The notes: generated by a model not told the origin, from the sequence alone. Counted from the stretch's first letter, positions 9,402 through 18,171 are shown. The stretch is DNA of 64,000 bases from Oxalobacteraceae bacterium (GCA_013284265.1 JABTBR010000015.1:1-64000); one strand, 5' to 3'. A program made the numbers and translations.

Positions 9402-11008
9402 TCGACACTCCTTCCCTTCATCGCGAACAGGCCTTGCGGCCGACGCTGGATGAAGACGATGATGAACACCAGAATACAGATTTTGGCCATGACAGCTCCC
9501 GCCAAAGGTTCGAGGAATTTGCTCACTTCGCCCAGTCCCAGCGCGGCGATCACGGTACCTGCCAGCTGGCCCACCCCGCCCAGCACCACCACCATGAAGG
9601 AGTCGACGATATACACCTGGCCCAGATCGGGGCCGACGTTACCGAGCTGCGATAGCGCCACGCCGCCCAGGCCGGCGATGCCCGAGCCCAGGCCGAAGGT
9701 CATCATGTCGATGCGGCCGGTGGGCACGCCCACGCAGTCGGCCATGCGGCGGTTCTGCATCACGGCGCGCACGAACAGGCCGAGGCGGGTCTTGTTCAGG
9801 ATCAGCCACACGGCGGCCACGACGACAATGGCGAAGAAAATGATGGCGATGCGGTTGTATGACAGCACCAGCGAGCCGAGTACCGTTACCCCACCCGACA
9901 TCCACGATGGATTGGCCACCTCCACGTTCTGCGCGCCGAACACGGTGCGCACCAGCTGCATCAGCATCAGGCTGATGCCCCAGGTGGCCAGCAGGGTTTC
10001 CAGCGGACGGCCGTAGAGCCAGCGGATCACGCTGCGCTCGAGCGCCACGCCGACGGCGAAGGCGACCAGGAAGGCGGCCGGCAACGCCGCCGCCAGATAC
10101 CAGTCCAGCGCGCCGGGCAGATATTGGCGGAACAGGGACTGGCATACATAAGTGGTGTAGGCGCCTATCATCAGCAGTTCGCCGTGCGCCATATTGATGA
10201 TGCCCATCAGGCCGAAGGTGATGGCCAGTCCCAGCGCGGCCAGCAGCAGCACGCTGCCCAGCGAGACGCCGTAGAACAGGTTGCCGATGATCTCGGTGCG
10301 GGTGATGCGGCTGTCGATCTCGCGCAGGGTTGCGGCGGCGGCGACGCGCACCCCGGCATCCGCCTCGGCATAGCCGCCGTTGGCGTCTTGCGCCAGCATG
10401 GCTTGCAAGGGGGCGCGCAGCGCGGCATTGCCGCTGTCGGCCAGTGCGATGACGGCGGCCTTGCGCAGCACCGCATCGGGTGAATGCAGATCGGCGGTGG
10501 CGACCAGCACCGCCAGGATAGCCTTGATGGCAGGATCGGATTCGATGCTGAGTGCCTTGCGGATCAGTGGTGCCTGGGCCGGGTCGATGGCGGTGTTCTG
10601 GATTTGCGTGGCGGCGGCGTGACGGATCGCACGGTCGGGCGACAGCAGTGCCAGCCCGGACAAGGCGCCATCGAGCGCGCCGCGCAGGCGGTTGTTGACG
10701 ACGATGCCGTCCACGCCATCGGGAACGGCGATGGTCTGGCCGGTGGCGGGCTGGTAGGCCTTGTCGCCTTCGATGATCAGGATGGTGCCGTCGGGCGCGG
10801 TGTAGAGTGCTTCGTCCTTCAGCGCTTGCAGCACCTTGCGCGCGTCCTCGTTGGCCGCGAGAGCGATGTGGGCGACGGCGTCGATGCGCGCCTCGGGGTC
10901 GTCGCCGGCCAGTGGCGCGAGCAGCGCCGCGTCGATGGCGGCATGCGCGACGACGGCGTGCAGGCACAGCGCGGCGGCGGCGCAGAAGGTTTTAAATGTG
11001 TAGGCCAT
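9398..11008 (-). CDS. urtB: Urea ABC transporter permease UrtB
   Basis: A 536-residue protein with a signal peptide. A long periplasmic N-terminal part (about 25-225) is made of Ala-rich helical repeats, the usual proteobacterial UrtB extension. A LivH-type permease domain follows (TFGLMGIINMAHGELLMIGAY; GLGSGIAGLGGVALSQLGNVGPDLGQ). With UrtC it forms the inner-membrane channel for urea. The start is preceded by GGACGGTAG. It is separated from urtA by 161 bp that hold a palindromic element, so urtB-E may be expressed at a different level from urtA. Confidence 0.94.
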   Translation of the reverse strand: MAYTFKTFCAAAALCLHAVVAHAAIDAALLAPLAGDDPEARIDAVAHIALAANEDARKVLQALKDEALYTAPDGTILIIEGDKAYQPATGQTIAVPDGVDGIVVNNRLRGALDGALSGLALLSPDRAIRHAAATQIQNTAIDPAQAPLIRKALSIESDPAIKAILAVLVATADLHSPDAVLRKAAVIALADSGNAALRAPLQAMLAQDANGGYAEADAGVRVAAAATLREIDSRITRTEIIGNLFYGVSLGSVLLLAALGLAITFGLMGIINMAHGELLMIGAYTTYVCQSLFRQYLPGALDWYLAAALPAAFLVAFAVGVALERSVIRWLYGRPLETLLATWGISLMLMQLVRTVFGAQNVEVANPSWMSGGVTVLGSLVLSYNRIAIIFFAIVVVAAVWLILNKTRLGLFVRAVMQNRRMADCVGVPTGRIDMMTFGLGSGIAGLGGVALSQLGNVGPDLGQVYIVDSFMVVVLGGVGQLAGTVIAALGLGEVSKFLEPLAGAVMAKICILVFIIVFIQRRPQGLFAMKGRSVE

Positions 11009-11045
11009 AAGTAGCTACCGTCCGGTAAGCGGCAATATTTTTTGA

Positions 11046-11163
11046 AAACCCACTGCAAAATGCCGGGGTCTGACCCGGCGGGTCAGACCCCAGGGTTACG
11101 CCGTGGGTTTAAAAGCCAGCGTTAGGCCATGGGTTTACAAACAAGGGTTACGCCTTGGGTTTT
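11046..11163. repeat. Palindromic intergenic element, copy 2, inside the urt operon
   Basis: A perfect 27-bp inner hairpin lies at 11065-11091 (stem GGGGTCTGACCC, loop GGC). It is flanked on the left by AAAACCCACTGCAAAA and on the right by three successive arm-like units ending CCGTGGGTTT, GCCATGGGTTT and GCCTTGGGTTTT. It lies between urtA and urtB, all on the minus strand, where an RNA hairpin could attenuate transcription or protect the urtA 3' end. Confidence 0.85.
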
Positions 11164-11169
11164 AAAAAA

Positions 11170-12426
11170 CTACATCTTCTGCTTGCCTTCATTCCCCTTG
11201 ATGAAAGGACTCCACGGTTGCGCGCGCACCGGCCCCTTGGTTTTCCACACCACGCTGAACTGCCCATCACCCTTGATTTCGCCAATCATCACCGGCTTGT
11301 GCAGGTGGTGATTGGTCGGGTCCATTTCCAGCGTAAAGCCGGACGGTGCCTTGAAGGTCTGGCCGCCCATCGCGGCGATCACCTTGTCGGTATCGGTCGA
11401 CTTGGCCTTCTCTACCGCCTGCGCCCACATGTGGATGCCGACATAGGTCGCTTCCATCGGATCGTTGGTCACGACCGTGTTCGCGTTCGGCAGCTTCTTG
11501 GCGATGGCGTAGGCTTTCCACTTCTTGATGAATTCCGAGTTGACCGGATTCTTCACCGACTCAAAGTAGTTCCAGGCCGCCAGGTGGCCCAGCAGCGGCT
11601 TGGTGTCCACCCCGCGCAACTCTTCCTCGCCGACCGAGAACGCCACCACCGGCACATCGGTCGCCTTCAGTCCTGCATTGCCCAGCTCCTTGTAGAACGG
11701 CACATTCGAGTCGCCGTTGATGGTGGAGATGACCGCCGTCTTGCCGCCCGCCGAGAACTTCTTGATGTTGGCGACGATGGTCTGGTAATCGGCATGGCCG
11801 AAGGGGGTGTAAACCTCGTCGATATCGCTATCCTTCACGCCCTTGCTTTTCAGGAAGGCGCGCAGGATCTTGTTGGTGGTGCGCGGGTACACATAGTCGG
11901 TGCCCAGCAGGACGAAACGCTTGGCGGCGCCGCCGTCCTTGCTCATCAGGTATTCGACGGCGGGGATGGCTTGCTGGTTCGGCGCCGCGCCGGTGTAGAA
12001 CACATTTTTTTCCAGCTCTTCGCCTTCGTACTGCACCGGGTAGAACAGCACCGAGTTCAGCTCCTTGAACACCGGCAGCACCGACTTGCGCGACACCGAG
12101 GTCCAGCAGCCGAAGACGGCGGCGACCTTGTCGTTGGCGATCAGCTGGCGGGCCTTTTCGGCGAACAGCGGCCAGTTGGAGGCCGGGTCGACCACCACCG
12201 CTTCGAGCTGCTTGCCCATGACGCCGCCCTTGGCGTTGATTTCGTCTATGGTCATCAGCGCCACGTCCTTGAGCGACGTTTCGGAAATGGCCATGGTGCC
12301 CGACAGCGAGTGCAAGATGCCGACCTTGATCGTGTCGGCGGCGTGGGCGGACAGGCCGCTCATCAGCAGCGCGGCGCCAGCGGCGATGCGGGTCAGGGAT
12401 GTGACAAAAGTGCGACGTGATTGCAT
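11170..12426 (-). CDS. urtA: Urea ABC transporter substrate-binding protein UrtA
   Basis: A 418-residue periplasmic binding protein of the Peripla_BP_5 class. It opens with a twin-arginine-like signal peptide (SRRTFVT, hydrophobic core, AHA cleavage region). Family phrases include KVGILHSLSGTMAISE, YVYPRTTN and MWAQAVEKA. The open frame extends to 12465, but the ATG at 12426 has a good AGAGGGA ribosome site just upstream. It captures urea for UrtBC. It follows the porin gene by 35 bases on the same strand, suggesting that porin and urtA share a transcript. Confidence 0.94.
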   Translation of the reverse strand: MQSRRTFVTSLTRIAAGAALLMSGLSAHAADTIKVGILHSLSGTMAISETSLKDVALMTIDEINAKGGVMGKQLEAVVVDPASNWPLFAEKARQLIANDKVAAVFGCWTSVSRKSVLPVFKELNSVLFYPVQYEGEELEKNVFYTGAAPNQQAIPAVEYLMSKDGGAAKRFVLLGTDYVYPRTTNKILRAFLKSKGVKDSDIDEVYTPFGHADYQTIVANIKKFSAGGKTAVISTINGDSNVPFYKELGNAGLKATDVPVVAFSVGEEELRGVDTKPLLGHLAAWNYFESVKNPVNSEFIKKWKAYAIAKKLPNANTVVTNDPMEATYVGIHMWAQAVEKAKSTDTDKVIAAMGGQTFKAPSGFTLEMDPTNHHLHKPVMIGEIKGDGQFSVVWKTKGPVRAQPWSPFIKGNEGKQKM

Positions 12427-12461
12427 GGTGTCCCTCTTATGGTAGTGGAGTAGGTTCAGGT

Positions 12462-13589
12462 TCAATACTGCAGCTGCAGGGCGACGACAAACTTGGACTG
12501 GTCTTCGGTGCCGCTGACCTTGGTGCGCGAATACACCGCGCTCAGTTGCGCGTTGTAGCCGTCGATGATGTAGTTCACGCCGGCGTCGACCTGGCGCGTA
12601 TCGATGCTGGTGTCGGGCGAGAATTTTTGATAGCGCAGATACGGCTGCAGCTTGCCCCAGCCCATGGCCTTGTCGAAGATGTAGGAAGCGCCGGCCGAAT
12701 ACGCGTTGCCCTGCTCGGACTTGATCACGCCATCGGTGTCATAGTCGTACCAGGCCGCTTCCAGCGCGAAGGCGCCGGCGCCGGGCAGGCGTTTTTCGAG
12801 CAGAAAGTCGACGTTGTAGGCGCTGTAATCGCCCACCCCGGCCACGGTCAGCACGCCATGCTTCTGCTGGCGCGCCGCCACGCCGATGGCCAGGATGTCC
12901 TTGCCGCCGAGGTAGTTGCCGGTACCGTAGTAGCCTGGTTCGGCGTCCCAGAAATCGTATTGCAGGCGGCCCGCGTACATCAGCGAGTCCGATGTTTTGA
13001 TACCGGCGGCCTTGGCCTCGTTCTGCGTCAGCGCGCCGATGCCGAAGGTGTGGCCTTCGAAGGCGCCGAAGGAGTAGCCCAGCTTGCCGTCGGCCACATT
13101 GCCCCACATAACCACGCCATCGTCGCGGCCACGGAAGATGCCGCCGTTGTAGCCGTAGCGCGATGCCACGCCGGCCCAGTAGCCGCCGCCCAGCGAGTAG
13201 TAAGGCCCGGCCATATTGGCGCGGTCGCTGGGCGAGAGCAGGCGTCCGGCCCAGATATTGAGTTCCGGCGAAATGGCGAACTGCCCGGCCGCATCCATCA
13301 CGCGGATCTGCTCGCCATCCCACTCGGTATTGAGCATGCCCTTGATGTTCTTGTTCAGCGAAGCGCCCAGGAACAGGCGCGCGCTGTCCAGGTGGAAGTC
13401 GTTGGAGCGGGAGCCGTCAGGCGCCCCGCCCTCCACGCTGGAGTAGCTCTCGCGCAGGCCGAAGCCCACGCTGAGCGACTGGTCCGGACCAAACGGGATT
13501 GTCGCCCCGGCCTGCGCGTTCAGCGCCGGCATCGCAGTTGCTGCGGCCACCACGGCGAGCAGCATGCTTTTCTTTCGTATCGACATCAT
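12462..13589 (-). CDS. Outer-membrane porin at the head of the urt operon
   Basis: A signal peptide (MLLAVVAAATAMPALNAQA) is followed by about 350 residues of alternating aromatic beta-strand sequence that ends in a terminal aromatic strand (FVVALQLQY), the hallmark of a trimeric beta-barrel porin. The frame is open to 13634; AGAGGG six bases before the ATG at 13589 (or 13586) sets the likely start. Amide/urea uptake operons in other methylotrophic and beta-proteobacteria also include a porin (FmdC-type), so I infer outer-membrane entry of urea or short amides. Substrate specificity cannot be read from sequence. Confidence 0.85.
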   Translation of the reverse strand: MMSIRKKSMLLAVVAAATAMPALNAQAGATIPFGPDQSLSVGFGLRESYSSVEGGAPDGSRSNDFHLDSARLFLGASLNKNIKGMLNTEWDGEQIRVMDAAGQFAISPELNIWAGRLLSPSDRANMAGPYYSLGGGYWAGVASRYGYNGGIFRGRDDGVVMWGNVADGKLGYSFGAFEGHTFGIGALTQNEAKAAGIKTSDSLMYAGRLQYDFWDAEPGYYGTGNYLGGKDILAIGVAARQQKHGVLTVAGVGDYSAYNVDFLLEKRLPGAGAFALEAAWYDYDTDGVIKSEQGNAYSAGASYIFDKAMGWGKLQPYLRYQKFSPDTSIDTRQVDAGVNYIIDGYNAQLSAVYSRTKVSGTEDQSKFVVALQLQY

Positions 13590-13652
13590 CCCAGGCCCTC
13601 TCATAGTGTGTGAACGTATTGCTATGATTGCCATTGCGGGCCGGGAAGGACA

Positions 13653-13668
13653 TACGTCAAGTTACGTA
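13653..13668 (-). promoter_or_regulatory. Inverted repeat upstream of the porin-urt operon
   Basis: On the minus strand TACGTAACTTGACGTA forms arms TACGT/ACGTA around a six-base spacer, 64-80 bases before the porin ATG. The position and size fit an activator site for a LuxR-type regulator. No clear sigma-54 (GG-N10-GC) element was found between it and the gene. Confidence 0.4.
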
Positions 13669-13721
13669 GTGGCGGGAAGGGAACAGATTGGGCGCCTTCT
13701 GGCGCGGGCTGCCAAGTGGAA

Positions 13722-13743
13722 AGCGCTGGCCCAAGCCAGCGCT
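13722..13743 (-). terminator. Stem-loop downstream of the small membrane protein gene
   Basis: On the minus strand AGCGCTGGC-TTGG-GCCAGCGCT forms a nine-base-pair stem that begins 23 bases after the stop at 13767. Only CTTTCC follows, so it is a weak or Rho-assisted terminator that would insulate the porin promoter. Confidence 0.4.
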
Positions 13744-13766
13744 GATGCGGGCGTGTGAATCGCTGG

Positions 13767-13961
13767 CTATCGATGGGAATCGCGTAGTTTTCTGCGCAGT
13801 CGAAGATTGTCGGCGGTGAGCACAATCAACACTATCGTCGCCAGTACGCCGATCGCATCCACACCCAGAAAGTGCCAAAAAGCCCAGGCAGCGGCCGAGC
13901 TCAGCATTCCAACCATCAGAAGCAAGGTCCCATCCTTCAATTTGTACACGCGATCGCTCAC
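13767..13961 (-). CDS. Small two-helix membrane protein
   Basis: A 64-residue protein from a GTG start at 13961. A near-perfect ribosome site (AAAGGAGG) lies upstream with suitable spacing, and this is the main support for the gene. Two hydrophobic segments (about 12-29 and 33-49) are followed by a basic tail (RLRRKLRDSHR), so both termini are predicted to be cytoplasmic. The family is not recognised. It precedes the porin-urt operon on the same strand but is separated from it by a stem-loop. Confidence 0.65.
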   Translation of the reverse strand: MSDRVYKLKDGTLLLMVGMLSSAAAWAFWHFLGVDAIGVLATIVLIVLTADNLRLRRKLRDSHR

Positions 13962-14026
13962 CTAAGCCTCCTTTGTACAGGATGCTCCAGTGTCGACGAG
14001 GTAAATAGACTTGGTGTTGAACCAAG

Positions 14027-14905
14027 TCAAGCGGAGAGACGCTCCGTCAGAAAATCTAGCAATACCTGCACGCGCAATGGCAAGTGGCGACGCGGGGCGT
14101 ACAGCAGGTGGGCTTCTTGCGCCGGGCCGGTCCAGCCGGGCAGAACCTGGACAAGCTCGCCGCGCTGGATCATCTCCTCAACCATCCACGTCGGTTGCAG
14201 CGCCATGCCGGCACCAAGTTGTACCGCTTCGAGCAGGGCGGCGGCGCTGCTGACGCGGTAGCGGCCGCCCACGGCGACATCGATTCTGCCTTCCGGTCCA
14301 TCGAGGGGAAAGGCATCGGAAGTACCGGCGTAGCGCAGCACTTCATGTTGTACAAGATCTTCCGGCCGTTCAGCAATGCCGCGCGCCGCCAGATACGCTG
14401 GCGCGGCGACCAGCACGCGCGGCCAGGCGCCAATGCGGCGCGCCACCAGTTCCGGCGGCAAGCGGCCGCTGACGCGCAACGATACATCGATGCGCTCTTC
14501 CAAGGGATCGATGAAACGATCGTCCAGCAGCAGATCGATGCGGATATCCGGATAACGCTCAAGAAATTCCAGCATCAGCCGATTCAGGCGGCGCTCACCC
14601 AGAGCACGCGGTGCGCTGATGCGCAGCAAACCGCGCGGCTGCTGGACCTGCTCGCGCACATCGGCCACGGCTTCGTCGTAAGCCTCCAGCAAACGCAAGG
14701 CGCGCTCGTGAAAACGCTGGCCTTCCCCGGTCAGGCTCAGTCCGGCGGTACTGCGCTTCAGCAGCTTGGCGCCCAGCGTTTTTTCCAGCGACGCGATCAG
14801 CTTGCTCACAGTGGGCTGCCCGGTGCCCAGCGCGCGTGCCGCGGCGGAAAGACTGCCCAGTTCGACGCTGCGCACAAAGGCGGTGATGGAATCGAGTTTG
14901 TCCAT
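14027..14905 (-). CDS. LysR-family transcriptional regulator
   Basis: A 292-residue regulator with an N-terminal winged HTH (residues 1-60: ITAFVRSVELGSLSAAARALGTGQPTVSKLIASLE) and a LysR substrate-binding domain of the CrgA type (YPDIRIDLLLDDRFIDPLEERIDVSLRV). It is divergent from the SGNH hydrolase at 15004 with about 100 bases between start codons, the classic arrangement for a LysR activator and its target. The co-inducer is unknown. Confidence 0.93.
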   Translation of the reverse strand: MDKLDSITAFVRSVELGSLSAAARALGTGQPTVSKLIASLEKTLGAKLLKRSTAGLSLTGEGQRFHERALRLLEAYDEAVADVREQVQQPRGLLRISAPRALGERRLNRLMLEFLERYPDIRIDLLLDDRFIDPLEERIDVSLRVSGRLPPELVARRIGAWPRVLVAAPAYLAARGIAERPEDLVQHEVLRYAGTSDAFPLDGPEGRIDVAVGGRYRVSSAAALLEAVQLGAGMALQPTWMVEEMIQRGELVQVLPGWTGPAQEAHLLYAPRRHLPLRVQVLLDFLTERLSA

Positions 14906-15003
14906 ATTCTATTTTGGAATGAAATAAATTCGATTCTCGAGTCTACCTGAACATCCAGGAATACGTGACAGTAGGGGCTCATTCACACGCAGGAGTCCCC
15001 ATC

Positions 15004-16266
15004 ATGAATACCAAACAGTTTTTTGTCGCTGCGCTCGCAGCACTGGCCGCGTCAAGCGCACTGGCCGGCGATCTGCCGCAGCGCGCGGCACCCACCTACT
15101 GGGCGCCAGCCTGGTACGCCAGTCCGCAACCGCTCTGGCAGGATAATTTTGTGCTCCCTGTCGGCGTTCCACGCGCCTTCGAACAGCAGACGGTGCGCCA
15201 GACAGTGCGGCTGAGCGTAGGCGGAGAACGCCTGCGGGTAACCGTCAGCAATGCCTTCGGCCGCCAGCCCTTACACATAGGCGCGGTCCATGTGGCTCGT
15301 TCAACTCAGCAATCCACCATCGATCCCGCGTCGGATCGGGCGCTGCGCTTCGGCGGCAAAGCGGACGTCGTCGTGCCGGCGGGCGCAAATGCCGTCAGCG
15401 ATCCGGTGGATCTGGCATTACCGTCGCTGAGCCGGGTGGCCATCTCGATCTATCTGCCCGCGCATAGCGAACCTGCCGGCTTTCACTGGGATGCACGCGA
15501 GACTGTGTATGTGGCTCACGGCGACGTCACAGCAGCAGCGCGCATGCCAGCCGATGCCCAGCAACTGAGCGCGCGTGTTTTCCTGACAGGCATCGCCATG
15601 GAAAGTAAGCAGCCGGCAAGCACCATCGTCGCGCTAGGCGATTCGATCACGGACGGCAACGGCGCGACGCCAGGTAGCGATGGCCGCTGGCCAGATGCGC
15701 TGGCGGAACGTGCGAGTAAAGTCGGCATGTCGGTACTCAACGCAGGGATCTCGGGCGGACGCCTGCTGCGCGACGGCATGGGCCTGAGTGCACTGGCGCG
15801 GGCCCGGCAGGACGTGTTTTCCCACGCGGGTGTGCGCGGCGTCATTGTCATGCTGGGCACCAACGACATCGGCTGGCCCGGCGGTCCATTCGCGCCAGCC
15901 GAACCCGCTGTAACAGCCGACGCGGTCATCGCCGGGCTGCGCCAACTGATTGCGCAGGCACATCAGCACAATGTGCGCATCGTCGGCGCCACGATCACGC
16001 CCTTCCGCCGCGCCCTGGAAGGAACGCCGCTGGAAGGGCATGACAGTCCCGCCAAAGAGCAGGTGCGCGAAGCCGTCAACCACTGGATACGCAGCTCAGG
16101 CGAGTTCGACAGTGTGGCCGATTTCGACCGCACCGTGCGCGATCCAGCCGATCCCTCGCGTCTGCTCCCGGCCTTCGACTCCGGTGATCATCTGCATCCC
16201 GGAAACGCCGGCTACCGCGCGATGGCAGCAACGATCAATCTCGATACGCTGATGCCGAAGCGGTAA
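15004..16266 (+). CDS. Secreted SGNH/GDSL hydrolase
   Basis: A 420-residue exported esterase/lipase-like protein. A signal peptide (cleavage near SSALAG) is followed by an N-terminal beta domain (about 30-200) and an SGNH domain. The domain has GDSITDG (catalytic S214), an NAG block, GTND at 285-288 and the Asp-His pair in GDHLHPG (D395, H398). The open frame begins at 14965, but AGGAG before ATG 15004 and the signal peptide favour the latter. Related proteins deacetylate or de-esterify polysaccharides or aryl esters; the substrate here is unknown. Probably controlled by the divergent LysR gene. Confidence 0.9.
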   Translation: MNTKQFFVAALAALAASSALAGDLPQRAAPTYWAPAWYASPQPLWQDNFVLPVGVPRAFEQQTVRQTVRLSVGGERLRVTVSNAFGRQPLHIGAVHVARSTQQSTIDPASDRALRFGGKADVVVPAGANAVSDPVDLALPSLSRVAISIYLPAHSEPAGFHWDARETVYVAHGDVTAAARMPADAQQLSARVFLTGIAMESKQPASTIVALGDSITDGNGATPGSDGRWPDALAERASKVGMSVLNAGISGGRLLRDGMGLSALARARQDVFSHAGVRGVIVMLGTNDIGWPGGPFAPAEPAVTADAVIAGLRQLIAQAHQHNVRIVGATITPFRRALEGTPLEGHDSPAKEQVREAVNHWIRSSGEFDSVADFDRTVRDPADPSRLLPAFDSGDHLHPGNAGYRAMAATINLDTLMPKR

Positions 16267-16327
16267 TGAAAGGCCCGCGCTGTTCGCCTGGCGATTCATC
16301 ACATTGTCACACTGAAAATATAGACTC

Positions 16328-16349
16328 GCTCCCAATTCAATTCGGGAGC
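16328..16349 (+). promoter_or_regulatory. Hairpin sequestering the phoD ribosome-binding site
   Basis: GCTCCC at 16328-16333 pairs with GGGAGC at 16344-16349, closing a ten-base AT-rich loop. The GGGAG arm is itself the Shine-Dalgarno element, five to nine bases before the ATG at 16354. Translation may therefore depend on opening this structure. Confidence 0.45.
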
Positions 16350-16353
16350 TTCC

Positions 16354-17964
16354 ATGACTTCATTTATAGCGCGTCGCCGTTTCCTGTCGCAGGGCGGCAT
16401 CCTGGTCGGTAGCACGGCCTTGTCCGGTTCTGCCTTGTTGAGCGGCTGCGGCGGCGATGCCGTCAGCGCGCCGGCCGTCGTCACCAGCGAGAAGGACCGG
16501 CCCAAGCTGCTGTCCGGCATTCAGTTCGGCGACGTCACGCAGAACCAGGCCATCGTCTGGAGCCGCAGCGACCGCAATGCCCAGATGATCGTCGAGTACG
16601 ACAGCAGCGACAAGTTCACCAACCCCAGCCGCATCGTCGGCCCCTACGCCAGCGACGCCACCGACTTCACCACCCGCGTCGACCTGAGCGGCCTGCCCGC
16701 CGGCCAGTTGCTCAATGTGCGCGTGCGCTATGTCGATCCCAGCGATGGCCGCATCGAAAGCGAAGTGCTGTCCGGCCAGTTCCGCACCGCGCCAGGCAGC
16801 GCCAGCACCAAGCCGGTGCGCTTCCACTGGAGCGGCGACAACGCCGGCCAGGGCTGGGGCATCAACACCGAATTCGGCGGCGTCAAAATCTACGAAGCGA
16901 TGCGCAAGCGTGATCCGGATTTCTTCATCCACAGCGGCGACACCATCTACGCCGACGGCCCGATCAAGGCAGAAACGGTGGCCGAGAACGGCAAGATCTG
17001 GAAGAGCATCGTCACCGAAGAAGTGAGCAAGGTCGCCGAAACGCTGAAGGAGTTCCGCGGCCGCCATTCCTACAACACGCTGGACCTGAACTTCCGCAAG
17101 TTCGCCGCCCAGGTGCCGCAGATCTGGCAGTGGGACGACCATGAGGTGGTCAACAACTACAGCGGCGCCAAGGACCTGTCGGCCGATGCCCGCTACACGG
17201 AAAAGAATGTCGCCACCCTGGCCGCGCGTGGCCAGCGCGCCTTCCTCGAATACGCGCCGATGCGCTACTTCAAGCAGTCCGAGCCGCAGCGTATCTACCG
17301 CAGCATTTCCTACGGCCCGCTGCTCGACGTCTTCGTGCTCGACATGCGCAGCTACCGCGGCCCCAACACCGCCAACAAGCAGACCGTGGAAGACGCCAAC
17401 ACCGCCTATCTGGGCCCAGCCCAGATCGACTGGCTGATCGCCGAACTGAAGGCCTCCAAGGCCACCTGGAAAGTCATCGCCGCCGACATGCCGATCGGCC
17501 TGTACGTGCAGGACGGCACCGACGCGAGCGGTGCGGCCCGCTGGGAAGCGAGCGCCAACGGCGACGACGGCATTCCTTCCGGCCGCGAACTGGAACTGGC
17601 GCGCCTGCTCAAGGCCATCAAGACGATCAAGAACGTCACCTGGATCACGGCCGACGTGCACTACTGCGCGGCCCACTACTACGATCCGGCCAAGGCCTCG
17701 TTCACCGACTTCTCGCCGTTCTGGGAATTCGTGGCCGGACCGATGAACGCGGGCGCCTTCGGCCCGAACAAGCTGGACAAGACCTTCGGCCCCACCGCCG
17801 TGTTCGAAAAAGCCCCGGCCATCGCCAATTCCTCGCCCTTCGCCGGCTTCCAGTTCTTCGGCGAAGTGCTGATCGACCCGCAATCCAAGACCATGACGGT
17901 GGAATTGCTGGACCTGGATGGCGTGTCGCAGTTCAAGAAAGTGCTGACGCCGGAAGGGGTGTAA
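16354..17964 (+). CDS. phoD: PhoD-family alkaline phosphatase / phosphodiesterase, Tat-exported
   Basis: A 536-residue protein with a twin-arginine signal (RRRFLSQGG at 7-15) and a Cys soon after it (LLSGCGG), so it may be a lipoprotein. It has the PhoD N-terminal fibronectin-like domain (LLSGIQFGDVTQNQAIVWSR) and a metallophosphoesterase domain with HSGDTIYADGP, WDDHEVVNNY and ITADVHYCAAHYYDP, which supply the metal ligands. Family enzymes release phosphate from phosphomonoesters and diesters outside the cytoplasmic membrane. The nearest downstream signal is a strong terminator at 18143. Confidence 0.92.
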   Translation: MTSFIARRRFLSQGGILVGSTALSGSALLSGCGGDAVSAPAVVTSEKDRPKLLSGIQFGDVTQNQAIVWSRSDRNAQMIVEYDSSDKFTNPSRIVGPYASDATDFTTRVDLSGLPAGQLLNVRVRYVDPSDGRIESEVLSGQFRTAPGSASTKPVRFHWSGDNAGQGWGINTEFGGVKIYEAMRKRDPDFFIHSGDTIYADGPIKAETVAENGKIWKSIVTEEVSKVAETLKEFRGRHSYNTLDLNFRKFAAQVPQIWQWDDHEVVNNYSGAKDLSADARYTEKNVATLAARGQRAFLEYAPMRYFKQSEPQRIYRSISYGPLLDVFVLDMRSYRGPNTANKQTVEDANTAYLGPAQIDWLIAELKASKATWKVIAADMPIGLYVQDGTDASGAARWEASANGDDGIPSGRELELARLLKAIKTIKNVTWITADVHYCAAHYYDPAKASFTDFSPFWEFVAGPMNAGAFGPNKLDKTFGPTAVFEKAPAIANSSPFAGFQFFGEVLIDPQSKTMTVELLDLDGVSQFKKVLTPEGV

Positions 17965-18079
17965 GGGGAACGGCCCCGGCTAGCGGCGAATCGCTCGCCG
18001 GGGCAGAAGTCGCATGAAATCAAGTCAGTGACAGAATATTCACCAATGGAATATCTATCATCACAACTATAAATTGGCT

Positions 18080-18171
18080 AAATATGCCGCGATGCAGCAT
18101 CATTCACCTGTCTCCTCTACTTCCCTCCAAGGAATTAGATTTAGCCCGCTCCTGTAGCGGGCTTTTTTTTT
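18080..18171 (+). ncRNA. Candidate small RNA ending at a Rho-independent terminator
   Basis: Between the phoD stop and the terminator there are about 180 non-coding bases. A TATAAA at 18068-18073 could be a -10 element, giving a transcript of about 90 nt. It would contain a single-stranded pyrimidine tract (CTCCTCTACTTCCCTCC), complementary to ribosome-binding sites, before the terminator hairpin. This is the layout of many anti-Shine-Dalgarno sRNAs. No convincing -35 is visible, so it could equally be the phoD 3' UTR. Confidence 0.3.
18143..18171 (+). terminator. Rho-independent terminator
   Basis: AGCCCGCT-CCTGT-AGCGGGCT forms an eight-base-pair GC-rich stem followed at once by a run of nine T residues. 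It terminates phoD or the candidate sRNA upstream. Confidence 0.9.

Noticed and set aside
13590..13766. Sigma-54 promoter before the porin-urt operon
   Set aside because: The closest match (TGGCA...TAGCA) has the wrong spacing between GG and GC.
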